DNA of 64,000 nucleotides from Paroedura picta (taxonomy: Eukaryota; Chordata; Lepidosauria; Squamata; Gekkonidae). Where the stretch lies: assembly GCF_049243985.1 (NCBI RefSeq), contig NC_135373.1:98513213-98577212 (forward strand), in the 5' to 3' direction. Below, one piece after another: positions 32,216 to 47,200 of the stretch. The notes under the pieces are model-generated. The model had not been told where the DNA came from. It worked only from the letters and a program-made list of their open reading frames with translations, and did not search any database. A program made the position numbers and the translations under genes. Within the stretch, counting starts at the first letter, position 1, and every line of letters starts with the position of its first letter.

Positions 32216-35200
32216 CTAGTGGCTACTGAAATGTTGAGTAATTACGTCTAGAAGTTCTTGCTTCTTCCCACCTCCCTTCAGCCCATAAATCTTGCATACA
32301 TCCTTCAGAAGTGGGACAGTGAGCTTCCCCAAAGTGCCTTTTCTAACATGATTCTTCAGCTCCTCTTCAGAGATTTCTATCTTGGCTTTCTTTTCCAATT
32401 GTTCTGAGCTGTCTCCTGTTAGAAGAATATTGAGATCCATGTTTTATGAACAGTTTATCCAACAATATGTTCCTTTGCAAAATATCCTGCATAGATAAGT
32501 TACAAAATGTCTTTCTAGGCACTGTTTATTCATAGTGATGATGATGATACCTAACTAGTTAAGTGCTTCAGTAGATACTAAATATTTCAATCATTTCTGG
32601 TAAGGCAGACAGAATCAGGGCCATGGTAACACCATTGTCGTGTGAAATCAAAAGGAGGGTAGGCAGGCATTAACAGCAAATATTTCTCATAAGACAAACA
32701 AATCAGAAAATAGTTACTCAAAGTAGCTTAGATTTCTTTTTAATTTCTATGGCCACCCTTCTCAGCACAGCTGTCTTGGAGCGGTTTATAACAATTCAAT
32801 AAAACAATAAAAAAGTTTAAATCCTTAAAAATTATTCTGTTCACTGTGGTTGCCTGCGTAAGTAAACCCCTCCATTATACTTGTTGTTGTACTCCTTTGT
32901 AATCTTACCTTGTTTGCGCTTTGTAGCTTTCCCTTCAGGATCATAACCAGGTGGATAAACCAGCTGCTTGAATTCCTCTACAAGGTTACCTAACCTGTAG
33001 TCTATTGCCTCAGTCTTAGGCACTGGAATATTTAAAAAACACCAAAGCTTAAGAGAATTGCTGAATAATACTTAAGAAAAGGGTATGCAAAAATAAAACA
33101 AGTTCAGTGACATGACCAACTTTTAAACACATAAGAAAAACAAATTGCTTCTTCAAAATCTGTATTACTGAAGTATCTTAATTTCCTAAATATAAAGGAT
33201 ACTACTATTAGTAAAACTGCATGCTGGACGGCTTGAGGAACACCACTGCTTCTGAAATCTCATGGGAGGAAATCCTAGTGGCTAGTCGGTTTGGGTGAGT
33301 GAAAAATACTTAGGTACTTTTAAAAAGAAGATCCAAAGGGCATATCAGGGGACGAAAATCAGCTTTTAGCTAAGTTAAGTAAATGCAATAAGTAGCTGCA
33401 GTTCAAAAGTGACAAGTTCAGGTTCACCTGTCCTTAACCATATATGTACACCTCTTGTAACACTACTGGTTTTCAGAATTTTTATTACTTTGTTTTACCT
33501 GTCAGATCATCAGCCTTCTCAGGTTCCATCAGGTCAAGTGCCAAAGCCTCCAAATTCATATAGTGCTGCTGGAGAACTGGGTTCTCAAAGCTATCACTCC
33601 TATGGAGACACCCCGGGGGGGGGGAATGCCATAGATATCAAGGAAAAGCAGACAATACCAGTTCAGTCCTAACATCAACAGACAGTTTTTCAATCAGATG
33701 TACAACATTTCACTAAAATAATAATTGTCTCCATCCTAAACTGAGATGTCAGTTCTGAGTTTATTAATAAAGGTATATAAAGTATAAGCAAAGACCATAC
33801 ACTCCATAATTTTATCTCTATCCTGTTGCTTTACGGCTCCTTCAAGAAATAACATTAAAAAATATAAGAGTGCTATTTACTTGGACACTGATTATTTTTA
33901 GATGTGCCATTCTATCTAAAATAGGTTACTTTAATTCTGCTGTATGCCATAGAAAGAACAGACATCGAAACTGTTGTTCTGTGATAAGCTATATGTATGC
34001 ATGACAAATAACTGAATTAGTAATGCTAGCTTTGTGCTTTGGATGCATTGGCTAAAAAGGCCCTTACAATGATCGCTATATTATTCCATTGGCGTTCCCT
34101 AAATAGTCTTCTTCACTGAAAACCTGAAATGCCACTTAAAAACATTAAAAAACAATACTTATAAAGAGAAGCTCAGTACCTGCTGCACTAGAAAGCTGCA
34201 ATGAAGTTCTGGCTTTCCAGTAGCCATTATTCAGGTTGCATGCTTTCTATGTTAGAATTTTGTCTGTTTCAAAGCAACCTCTATTCACTTTGTATATTCA
34301 TTATTGTAAGCTAGAATACAATTCATTTCCTCCATTATTCTTTTATATATAAAAATAATTAGGTCTTTGTATAGAGATACTTTGGCTTAAATTCCAGGTG
34401 TCATGCACTGTGTTGTAATGGGTGGCAGGAGAACTAGCCAAGTAAGTCAAGAGTTTTATGATACCATCACAATAGCACTTGAACAAATTCATAGGATACT
34501 GCACTTAGACTCAACTTAGATTTTGAGTTTGGTAGCAATGTTATAACCCAGAGACTAGTTGCTGAGAACAGTAGAAGTACTACATATTACAGTAGTACTA
34601 TACCAGTAGTTAATAAAATGTTCACTGAAGATTCTCTCTGGGACCCTCAAAAATTGTTAAGCGCATATATGCCACTCAGTTTCTATTCATGTGATTTTCT
34701 GTTCACCTGTACTTGAATCGAAGCTTTTGGACAATTTCCTTCATTTTGTCCACCTGTTCTTGACTAGCTGGGACTTTCTCAGTAAAATCAATGTTTCGTT
34801 TGTCATCTGCGTAAGGTAGGAAAATTAGATGAAAACCTAAGAGGAAGAAAAAAATCAAATACCATGAGAGAAGATACATGAAAGCACATACGGAAATGGA
34901 CCCAAATTCTCAATAGTAAAAACAATTAATTTTTCGGAATGCAACACCCCTAAGCTGTTGATCTCTATGTTTTTGAAGGGCAATTATGAATCTGAAATCT
35001 TTTCTAAATGGCAGTTTTGTTTATTGTAAACTCTTAAATCTAATGAACTCTAACAGTGTTATGCCATTGTATCTATGCTAATGGTCTTCCCAATTCTGTT
35101 TATCCATTTTGGATAAACTGGGTTTATACATAGCAGCAGAAATACCTTCTATCCTTTACTAGGATCGGACCACAAAAGGGAAGTTAACTTGATCAAAATG

Positions 35201-38200
35201 TTTTCTAAGTGTGGTAATAGAACAGATTGACACTATGAAAGCTTAGAGAAGTTATACAAGACATTTTGAATATTTTTAAAAATCAACATCCAAGTAATTA
35301 CTGTACAGTCCTGATTCTGGCATCTGAGCTCTAATATTGGAGAAAAGCCATCTTGAAACCAAAGTTTCCCCACACACTTAAATTTGCTTCTGAAAAACTT
35401 TATCTAGTCTGAGTTCAGTTTTCCTAACTGCTGTGATTAGATGTACATAGTTGTGCTGCAACAGACCTACCAAACTAAAGGTACTTGAAATACTAATATT
35501 CCTGTGTATTATTACATATATATCTCAAAAGTTAGGATGCTGTTAACCTATTAGTCACAGCTGAAAGTGTGAAAACTGATATAGGAGATGGAGAAAAATC
35601 TCTGCATAAGTATATTCCCCACGTTGTGTAAAGACATTAACCTCCACTAAATGAAATAGAAGAAACTGTAATTCCTTTATTTATATCCCATCTTTCTCCT
35701 CAATAGAGACTCAAAGCAGTTTACATCATTTTCTCTTCCATTTTATCCTCATAACCACCCTATGAGGTAGGTAGTCTCAGAGTATGTGACTGGCCCAAGG
35801 TCACCCAGCAACTTCCATGGCCACGACAGGAATCAAACCTGGGTTTCCCAGATCCTAGTCTGACATTTTAACCACTATATGCGATCGAGCAGCACCTCAA
35901 GCCAGATGCACAGTATATTTTATGTGTTTTATTGTGAAATGTTGTGCATTCTGTTGTCCATCACCCCAAGACAGCCCGTAGGAGAGGGGCAGTATATATA
36001 TCATACAATAAAAATGTCACTGACCTGGAGGTGCTGTCTGCACATTCTGCTCATCCAGGACTTCTTCTTGAGGGACCAGGGCTATGAACGTGGGAGGAGT
36101 ATTGCGACGAGGGATGTACCTGCAGACAGCCATTACCTCTTTCTCTAGACACTTGATTAGCAAAGCATTAAATAACGTAGTGCTTCCTGTAAGAAAAATT
36201 CCACACTTGTTACATTACATGATTCTGGTACCTGACACATTAAGTTTTCAGAAGTAGTGGTGGGTAATTATCTATCTGTAGATGGTTGCCTGTGTTTTGA
36301 AGAAGACAAATACAGGTTCTGTTTTTAAATGTGCTTTTTCTAGATCACAGCAGTATTTAGCATTTCTATAATAACCTTTAAGTATTCAAACTGGTTTATT
36401 TATACTACCTCAGTAATATTGACAACAGTCATGCAGGATACATACTTTTAATATTTGAAATATGCGCTGGGTTATTTGCCACGAACATAGCAGTGTAAAA
36501 CATTTTTTAAAACACTTGTATCAATAATAAACCCAACATAACGCAAATAATTCAACCAGCCCAAACTACAGCCAGTATTTCAAACTAAAACAAGCTCTAG
36601 ACCACATTTTAAACCAGCACAGATGGGACCAGTGACAAAGTATTACACAGTGTAGAGACCATTATTGAGGAACATGGTTGCATACCCTTACATATCTGCA
36701 AAGAAGGGGAAGGGAAGTAATACAAGAAGACTGAAAGTTCTGACGCTCCATCCAGCTTTTAGTATCTGACCATCTGTGGATTTTACCAGTTCTCCTGTTG
36801 AAGCGTAATGTGCTCTTCCACTTTGTTCCTGGGGTTCAGCACCCCCACACACACACACACCCCAGAACAACATGGAGGCAAAGTGAGTGGCAGAATCATC
36901 AGAAATCACAATCCCCTTCTGCAAATGGAAACAGAGTTGTTGGAGAAACTACAAGGTTGGACATAGGCCCTTATCCCTATTTTGACATTCATGGTCATTT
37001 CTGGATGTCAGCGGTCCCCAAACTTTTTGCGGTTGAGGACTGCCTCCGGGGGTGGGAGAGAACCGGTAGCCCGTGCGCCGCGCACACATGGCAGCTGCGT
37101 GCAAACGCGCATGCATAGTTGCCGCACATACGCACATGCGCCAGCAGGTGGTGCTAACATGCACAGAGTTGCCGCGCATGCACATTTGTGCCAGCAGGGG
37201 GTGCAAACGTGCATGTGTGGCAGCTCCGCTCATGTGCGTTTGCGTCTGCCGGCGTGCCGGCAGCCGCGCCTGCCTCTTCCCCCCCCCCTCGCCGCGAGAA
37301 GCTTGTTATGCCGCGAGTGATGCAGCTGCTTTGGCAGCCCCTTCGCTTGCAACCTGGCGAGCTTCTCATTGCGGGGGGCTGGAGAGGAAGGCATGGCTGC
37401 CGGCGGCCGGGTACCAAGGCCTTCACAGCCCGGACCGGGGTTGACGACCCCCGATGTAAATGATATCATTAAGCATGTGGATGGTACTGTACTCCAAACT
37501 GTTCACTGATCAACCTCAGGGGTTGCACATAGATCTTAAAAAGCAGACTCTCAATCTAAAGCAGAGAAACAGCTATCAGTGGCACCCTCTAAAGCCAGAC
37601 AGAACCACAGACAAGCAGTGCCCCTGTCTCACATTCATCTCAAGTGATCCAGAGGCACTAGCTTTCTGCAGAATTGAATAGGCAGAGTTACACATCCTCT
37701 ATCCCCAATTTTAATGACAGGAGCCAGCAGAGTCCTTAAAAAAGCTTCAGTCCCACATCTTATTCTGAATTCTGACAAGTATAGTTCCCAAAAAACCCAC
37801 CTCATCCAGGAATATTATCCCCATTTTTATATTTGAAATCTTATCCTAATATCTGGAAAATATTCTATAGTTATAAAACAAACCAGACAGTCCTTCCTGC
37901 ATGTATTTACCACTGATCAAGGATTCCTCAGGATAGATGAACTGGGCAGGCCTGATGTGGTGATGTCGTTTCAGCATTGCCAGGGGTTTGAAGCCAATCA
38001 GAAATAAGCCTGGTGAATCAAACCTCTTTATTTCTTCTATCTCCTCTTTTTCCAACACTATCTGACGATTCCCATACATCTAAAGGGGGGGTAGAGGAGT
38101 AGAAAAAAGAAGTAACTTCAAAAAGGAAGACGCCATCCATAATCTTGAATGAAAAATTATAAGGCTAGCTGAACCCTACTGAGCCTGCAGGACTGTTTAG

Positions 38201-41200
38201 TAAATCAGCTGTTTCATTCTTAGCAGCTTTAAAAAGGATATTACTCTAAAGGATTCAACCACACATGCATCTCCCCAATCAAGGAAAGCAGTAATGAAAG
38301 AACTCCACTCCCCCCTCCTGTGCATCCAATTAGCCCTGTCCTCATTCCATTCATATGATGAAAGCATTCCCATATGCTATGTTTTTTCCTAGCCTGCTTG
38401 TTCAGTGTGAAAAAAATATCTGAAGGGCCGACAATTCACATGAGGTTATGCTTTGGATGTGCACTGAGCACCTTGGAAGCACATTAAGGGACATTCCTTG
38501 CCCCCTTCCTCAGCTCCAAATTGAAGAGATCTGGAGTTTGTCCAGGCGGCATTGTGTTTCCGGGGAGCTTTGAACATTTCCAAAGTATAACACAACAAAA
38601 TAGCACCAGCACTTCTCCTCCCAAACTTGCACTCCAGAGAGGATCAATTCTGACCTTGTGCCATGCTTCTGAGGTGCCCCTTCAGAACATCTCCAAACCA
38701 CACCATGACTGCACAGACAACCACTCACAGAGAGCTAGGGTTCATCACACTTGCCAGAAACATTAGTGGTGCCAGTGGGGACTCCATGTGTAGCACACAG
38801 TACTATTATGTATTTTACGTATTTAAGAGATGTTTATTGCACCCACACTACCAATCTCAAAGTGCTTTGTAACCACACTCAAATAGAAATAACTATAATC
38901 CCAATCAAATTAAATCAGCCACACAGCAAAACTACACCAATTATCTCAGGGGTTTTTTTTAAAGAACATTGGGGGTAGTTTTCATATATACCCATCTGGC
39001 TAAATATGAGAACTACCCCCAATGTTCTTCAAAAAAAAAACACCTGAGTTAATTGGTATTAACAGCATTAATAAGTTAGTAGGGTAAACTGACTTGCTAT
39101 GGAACTATAATCTTTTGTTCTTTCTTTTTTCTGTTATTTTCTTTCTTAAACTAAATAAAGACTGGAGCTATCCAGCATTTTAAAAAAATTAACTCATGTT
39201 TTTGAAAAGTTTGCCAAGTTTCCTTTAAAGTCTACAACCTGATCCAGAACATACAGTGGAGGTTTTGTTTCTTGGTGAAAACATGAATCAGTGCACCTAT
39301 TTCACATTTCATTAAAAAAAATACCCAGCAGGCTCACCAAATTAACACAATCCAATTTGTGACTGACAGAACGAAATTTAGTTTAATGAATTAAAAAAGT
39401 ATTGAAAGTACTTAAAACAAATTCCGGTGTGTTCAACATGTTATGACTTAGCTTGAAATACTTAATCAGCAATTCCCAATACTAAGCTCAAGCGCTATAG
39501 TGCCAATTTCTTTCTTCCCCAAAACAACTGTTCCCCAAACCAAGCAGCCAGTCGTGGATTTCCTCCATCTTATTGGAACAGGAAGAGTTTCAAAAGACCC
39601 CAGACGGAATCATCTTCATGTCTGCAGGGAGCACCCACTCAAGAAACAAGCTACTCCACTGTAAGAGGACCCTTGGCTTGGAAATGTCCAACAATCTGTG
39701 ATTGGCTCACAGCAGTAATTTTGTGGTCAGCTGAACTGCAACAGTAATGCTCACTGCCTGTTTTAAAATTCTGAAGTGCCCTAAGGTTCCACAAAGTCAG
39801 AACCTCATCTCATCTATGTCTCAATTTCAATCAACACAAATCAGATGTTGTTAATGAAAGTCAAATTATCTCCCCAAATCATCCTTGATCAATAAACTGT
39901 ATGCAAATTGGTCTGATGGATCACTACAGGACACAGTGAATGAAACAATTGCTACCGGCCTACATAGACCAGCCTGTTATAGTCTGTCAATAGTGATCTA
40001 TGCTATGATTTGTATCTGAAAGACTTCTCCAGATAAGCCTGCAAGTTTTCTTGTATAGGAAAAAGCAGGGAAGAAGGACAATTGAGCTCTCAACATACAT
40101 TACCTGAGCCCTCTTGGTGTCACTAGGAAGAAGTAAACTACCTGTCTCTCGATTAAAGGTTCGGGTTTTCGTTTTCACTGGCTCATTAGTCTCTCTGTAA
40201 AGTTTTACAGGAGGCTGTTTGAAAGCTTTCTGGACTAGACTGTAAATGCCAACAGTGAGAGCAATATCTTTTCCCAAGTGGAAGTTCAGCCTGTGAGGAA
40301 TCAACAAATATAGTTTTAAATATTAGAAACCCATTTCAATTTCCACTTTAAAAAATGAAGCACACCAAAAGACTTACAGGACCACATAACCTTTTCATAG
40401 TTTATTACATACCATTTTAATATTTAATTTATTTGCAGACTTTTATACTGCCTCTCCCTTGGTGTCTCATCAATGTCCATCTATCTATCTCTCTATCTCT
40501 CTATCTCTCTATCTCTCTATCTATCCATCTATACCGTCCTCCCCGGAGGCTCAGGGCGGTTTACATTATAACAGAGAACCATACATAAAACAGTCTGTAG
40601 AACATATACATCGATAACCAACAATTGCAACCAAACACAACACAGTATAACAGTAAACAATCGTAATACAAACAGGTCCAGGGCTTGTTGATGGGATTCT
40701 GAGGGGGGTGGCTTATTGATTGAATTCTGAGGGGGGGGGGTGGGGGGGAGCATGGGCCCTTGGTCGCTGTAGATTACGTCTGGTCTCGGCCAAATGCCTG
40801 GTGGAGGAGCTCCTTTTTGCAGGCCCTGCGGAACTGTTTAAGCTCCGTCAGGGCCCTGATCTCCTCTGGGAGCTCGTTCCACCAGGTAGGGGCCAGAACA
40901 GAGAATGCTCTGGCCCTGGTCGAGACCAGACGGACTTCTTTAGGGCCAGGGATCCTTAGCTGATTGGAGGCAGTAGAGTGTAGTGCTCTTTTGGGGGCAT
41001 AGGCGGGGAGGCGGTCCTTCAGGTACACTGGGCCCTGACCACGTATGGCCTTGAAGGTAATTACCAGAACCTTTAGTCTGATCCGGAATTCAACTGGTAA
41101 CCATTGCAGCTGATGGAGAATAGGCCAGATATGGGACCTCCACGGTGTTGCCGTGAGGATCCTGGCTGCTGCATTTTGAACTAGTTGTAGTTTCCGGGTC

Positions 41201-44200
41201 AGGGCTAAGAGCAGGCCTGCGTAGAGCGAGTTACAAAAGTCCAGTCTAGAGGTGACCGTCGCATGGATCACTGTGGCTAGGTGTTCCGGGGCCAGGTAGG
41301 GCGCTAGTTTGGCTTGGCGGAGATGGTAGAATGCCAGCCGCGCTACCTTTGTGATCTGGGCCTCCATTGTGAGGGAGGCGTCCAGAATCACGCCTAGGTT
41401 CCTGGCGGAGTGAGCTGTAGAGAGCTGCACGCCATCCAGGGTAGGCAGGCACGCTTCTTCGCATGGGCCCTTCCTTCCTAGCCACAGGACCTCCGTCTTT
41501 GAAGGATTCAGCTTCAGACGACTCTGCTTGAGCCATCTCGTCACTGCTTCCAGGCAGCTGGCTAATGCTTCTGGGGGAGAGTCAGGGCGGCCATCCATCA
41601 GGAGGAAGAGCTGGGTGTCCTAATAAATCTGTCCAATTAAAAGGTTACCTTCAGGTTTCTTGATCCTCTCAACTCAGGAGCTGATCAAGAGAAATTCGTT
41701 TTCTCTTGATACTTACCTGGACAAAGCTCGCTTTCTGGTCTCCTTTGCTCTTACTTTCTTCATGAGGTCTTCTAACTTGCTGGATTCTCCAAATTGCACT
41801 CCCAAGTCCTCATCTTCTGCAGTATAAATGATATCCCTGTAGAACAACGCGATATCAAACCCACCAGGCTTCTTCAGGTGCATTAAATCGAGGTAAATAC
41901 CTGGAGTTAAAATAGAATTGGGGGAAGTAACAAATTTCCTGAATATGCTAGGACAAACATTTAACAGGTCTTCATTTTGCACAACAGATTAAATAGTCAA
42001 AGAAAAAAACAAAGACTGATTTCGCACAAGGAATCTGCCCCTGGGCAGCCTCTTGTTGCTGGCGGATTTTAATGCTGCTTCCACATGACATCAGGAAACA
42101 TGCAAATGGACAGCTTACAACCACATGTTTGCAAGCAGGAGACAGCGCGAGTTTTGCGCCTCCGTGCGGAATCAGTCAAAGATCCCAAGAAAGATTGAGT
42201 AAGAGAATGAAGATGGTGTCCACATTTGTTGTTTTCCTACTTCAAAGAAAAATAACCTTTGTACTAAACCAATAACATTATGTTTGGTAATGAATCAGAG
42301 AAAACACGACCCCTGCTTTAAGGTCACTTTCTCTATCATGTCTTAATCAGAGGGATGTCTCCACAACATGAAAAGTTTGTCTAGTCATGACTCAAACATG
42401 GATCTCAAATCTCAAGCCACTTTCCTTAAGACGGAATTGAGTAAACACTACTTGGGAAGCATAATTTTCAATTCAAAGTACTTACCTGTCTCTCGGAGAT
42501 CAGCAGCTTTAGTACGAGCAAACTTGGCTTTGACACTGTCATTACCATGAGGATTGTCATCATTGGTGAACAGCATGATCCTCTTGTGGCTCATCTTAAG
42601 CCGGACTTCACTGAAGAGGTTGGAGCAAACCCAGAGTGCTTCACCCAATGAATAGTCAGCACTATGGCCAAATGACTTGCGGAAGAGCGCTCTTCCCTGC
42701 TCTCCTTTGTATTTGCCTAGTTCTAACACTCGTTTTGCCCCTTATAGTAGACAACAAAAAACAAAAGTAGATGATTTTAGTATGCCTACATCACAAGCCA
42801 AACAGAAAAGCAGATAACGGCTGCTCTTCTATATCTATTTTTACACACCATTCACTATGCTCTTTTAGCCTCATATCAGTTTCTTTTGCCTTTTAATATT
42901 AGTAAACCAGATTGAACTTGTATGTCTACATGAAACTGGTATGTCTTTTAGAAAAGACAATTCAAAAATCGTTCAAGGTCTCCTGTTGAAGGGGCTTAAG
43001 CATGATACAAATGCAAGGACAGAGAGGAATAACAGAATGGAAAATATTAGCAAAAGAAAGTTGAGGCGACCCACGTCAATACTCCCTTTGTTTTAAGGTC
43101 CAATTCATATGACAATTAGCTGGGGGGAGGGACATGTGCTGATCCATAAGCAGTAGCCCCATCCAAGTTTGCACATGTTTAAGGTGTCTCAGTTCCATAA
43201 ATGGGTTGGAGAGGGCAAAGTATATGGTAGACAGCTACCTCACAACTACTTCACAGCTCACTAAATGGCAACAGACCAAGTAACCCCAGGTAAACCCAGA
43301 AGAGCCACTTTTTTTTGTATATTAAAGAAAATATTTGAATAAGGAAAGAAGTTTCTTTTTTGAAATGCTGCTGTTATCAAATTTTATTAATTCTTGGTTA
43401 TTTATTATTATTTCTTCTTTGAAATGCTGGTGTTGTCAAATGTTATTAATTCTTGGTGATTTGTTAGGCATTGTTATGTCATATAATACAGGCCTCATGA
43501 TCATCAGTATTTGAGTCAGCACAGACTCGAAGTCCAACCCAAGTGAAATGTCAGGCATTTTGGGAAACGCTGACAAACTGTGGAACATGAATGAAATCAA
43601 GGACAAACTGAAGCCAAGAAGGAAGATAAGTTTTATAATTTAAAGAGTTGCTTTAATCTGGAACCCAAATGTATAACGACAGAAGAGATCAATCAAGTTG
43701 TAGGTTACTACAGCTTTGGGGGTCTAATAAGCGATGAATAAAGTGGCCAAGGAATTTGGAGAAAAGCAGAATAAAGTCTGCCAGTGTGATAGTTCAAACT
43801 TTAATCAACCCAAGTGATCCATAGAATTCTGTCAATCTGGTAAACTAGATAATGAATAGATATGCTAGAAAACCATTTTATAAGGCGGTCTGTGAGTAAT
43901 AAGTGTGTACTGCATCATCTAGTCTTATTCTGTTTCAACTACAATCAAGTACAAGCCATTACAGGTAGAAAGATTCGCACTACAGTGAAAAGTCTACTGA
44001 CAGAAAGTCTTACTAAACCAGTATGAAACAGCACTATTTTGTGAGGGCAACAAGGCAGAGGAAAATTTTATAAGGCGGTCTGTGAGTAATAAGTGTGTAC
44101 TGCATCATCTAGTCTTATTCTGTTTCAACTACAATCAAGTACAAGCCATTACAGGTAGAAAGATTCGCACTACAGTGAAAAGTCTACTGACAGAAAGTCT

Positions 44201-47200
44201 TACTAAACCAGTATGAAACAGCACTATTTTGTGAGGGCAACAAGGCAGAGGAAAATTCTGAATTGCAATGGATCAGTCAACAGAATATTGCTGATAATGT
44301 ACTCTAACCACAGATTAGCTTTATAGACTCTCTTTACCTGGATTGTCCAAATCCTGAAGGACATAAATGTGCTTAAAGTCCACAGAATTCTTGTGTTGCT
44401 CAGTGCCATAAAATACCACACCAATAAGGTCCCTGTCATGACTGATGATCTTGTTTGTGTACACATTCTGAATGCACTAGTAAAAAAATACAAGTTAGCT
44501 GGAAAAAGAAAGGAAGGAGCTGCCATAAAACCATTACAACTTTGCAGTTTCTATTTTTAAGGGTTGTAACAATGTTTTCAACTACATTTCACAGGACATT
44601 CACATATACTGAAATCTAGATGGTTGTACAAGAAAGCTCGATATTTCCTTCATAAAGAAATCTTTTTGATATTTCCAAAACTATCCTGTCAATACTTAGC
44701 TGGACTCAGCCCTACTAAATAAAGTAGGTCTTATTTCTGAGTAAGCATGCTCAGCATTTTAAATTTTTTTTTAAGGGTAGGACCGGGCTGCATGTTGCTT
44801 AAGAAAATGACCATTCCCATAGGATCTAAAAATCATAACAATATGTATTTCTGAATATATGTGATTTCATTCCCCAGGAATTATACCTTAACATAATGTA
44901 TTGCGGCATCATATGGGAAGTATACAATCTCTTACTTTTCCAAGCTATTAAAAATCACCTGTGGATGAAGACAGAATATTTTACAGAGGCTATTCCTCCA
45001 CCTGCAGATTTATGTTTCCTTTCTAATCATAAATAGCATCAAAACTGTATACTGCAAAATCTTTCAATAGAAAGGAAGTTGAAAAAGCTCCAGTTTTATC
45101 TCCCTTGCAATGATTTATACATCCTAGGATAGGACACAGAAAACACAGAGATAAGCAGAACAGACTGACAGTTCTATTAGCCTTTGGTGCATAATTTCTA
45201 CTAATGTTGTTACAAGATGAGATCTTTCAAACTATGGTATATGATGTGCAACCAACATTAATTTTAATTGGTAGTCTTACCTGGATTGTCATATCAAAAG
45301 GAGCCAAGTCATCATTATCATAGGAGTCAAACATAGCCTTTGAAGCATCCACCAAGAAAACTAAAGTGTCCCGACCTGCATAATTATATACACCTGTAGA
45401 AGACAAGATCAAATAGGTAAATGAATTCAATTCTTATAATGAAAAATGTTTCTTACATTGTGCAAACATTTATTCATTCATTCATATAGTTTATATACCA
45501 CCCCTCACTGTGAGGTCCCTGAGGGGTTAAGCTTCATGCGACTATGCTGAAACCATTCTGCTAGCAGCATGCCAATAAAGGTTGACGGTGTGGTTCCAGC
45601 CTAAGAAGCCTTCCTCCAAAAGAAGAGCCACATAAGTTCAAGGAACTTTGTCTCTCCCAAGTTTATCCATACACCCATCAATATGCTGACAACACCCAGC
45701 TATTATTATACCAATGCGTTTTTGTGCAGAACTCTGTTGTTTAGCAAGTATATGAGCCTTTGCAGTCCAGTGAACTTTCTATTAAACTTTTCCTGAAAAT
45801 GAGAACCTGTAAAAATGTTATTTTAACTGTTAATTTTTTTATTAGAATCATAGAATCATAGAGTTGGAAGGGGCCCTCCAGGCCATCTAGTCCAACCCCC
45901 TGCTCTACGCAGGATCAGCTCTTATTGATATGTGTCAAAGCCTCCTCATCTCAAAAAAGGCTTTGGGTAAAAGCCAATAACAAAATGTACAATACTGGAA
46001 ATCCTCACTGTGCAGAGTAATGAGCCCCCACCCCACCCCTGTAAGCTAACCCTCAACTGAGAGACCAAGTCACCAGCCCTTTTGGGCATTAATAAAGAAG
46101 TTAGCCCTGCAAGTTAGGACACTTGCTGGTTGAGTTCCACAAACAACTGTTTTGTAACTGTAGCCAAAATAGGTCAGATAACACCACAGAAGTATAATTT
46201 TAAAGGTTTATTAAAATAAATGTACAAAAGTATACCAAATAAATAAGCAGTGAGAAGCAGAGAAGAAAATAACAAAACCATCTAACTATCCTAGAATGCC
46301 TACAGCTTTTAGTGGTCTGACCTAGATATTACCTGGTCAGACTGAGGGTATAAAGTCCAGATCAGCCCAAATCCAAGAAGCGGGTATTCCAGCAGCTCAA
46401 GGCCAATCCTACAGCCAAAAGGCAAAAAGACCCCAAAATTCCAATTAGGTCTTGCTTTATGCCATGCTATTTGCAGTTGGCCTGATCCAGTTCAGCCAAT
46501 CAGGGTGTTGCTAAGAAACATAATTTCTTATCTCTGCAGCTGGAACCTATTCACTAATCAAGCAACCTACCCACACTCAAAAATCCTTGTGTTAATAAGA
46601 TGGAATGTGAGTGCAAAATTCCCTCTGGGTCTCTGGCCTTGAACCTTCCAGGCCCATTATCTCACTTGCATCTGTGCCTGGCTTGTCTGTGCCTGTGACT
46701 GCAAGTCATTGTGACATTAATTTCCCAATAAGAGTCTTCGGTAATTTTACCAGGCCCAAAAGCCTGAAACAAAATCTGAAAGGTCAACAAACTGCTAGAA
46801 TGGTTTCTTGACAATACATTACCGCTATAGACAGCACAGCACTGAAATACAGAATCTGAACTATGGTTCATGGCAGTTTCTGGAGACAATGAACATCCAC
46901 TGCTTAATGCGGGTTGAATCCTACAGAACAGTGTTGCATAATTCCAGGGTTATTCCAGTTGGGGGGGGGGAGTTAAATATATATTAAAGATTTGTAAAGG
47001 ACCAGGGCTGGTTTCCCCCCCTTCAAGGATCGCTGCCTTGTTGTGGCAAGGGGGCTTGCGTAGTTCAGTGAAGCTATGAGCTATACCGTGCAGGGTCACC
47101 CAAGACGGACAGGTCATAGCTGAGAGCTCTGACAAAAGGTGATCCACTGGAGAAGGAAATGGCAAACCACTCCAGTATCTTTGCCATGAAAACTCTATGG

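Noticed and set aside
36949-37444. Open frames of 68-123 codons in both strands
   Set aside because: They lie inside a GC-rich non-autonomous transposon with internal tandem repeats; no motif.
40441-40532. CRISPR-like or regulatory repeat array
   Set aside because: It is a simple TATC/TCTC microsatellite at a LINE tail, with no spacers.
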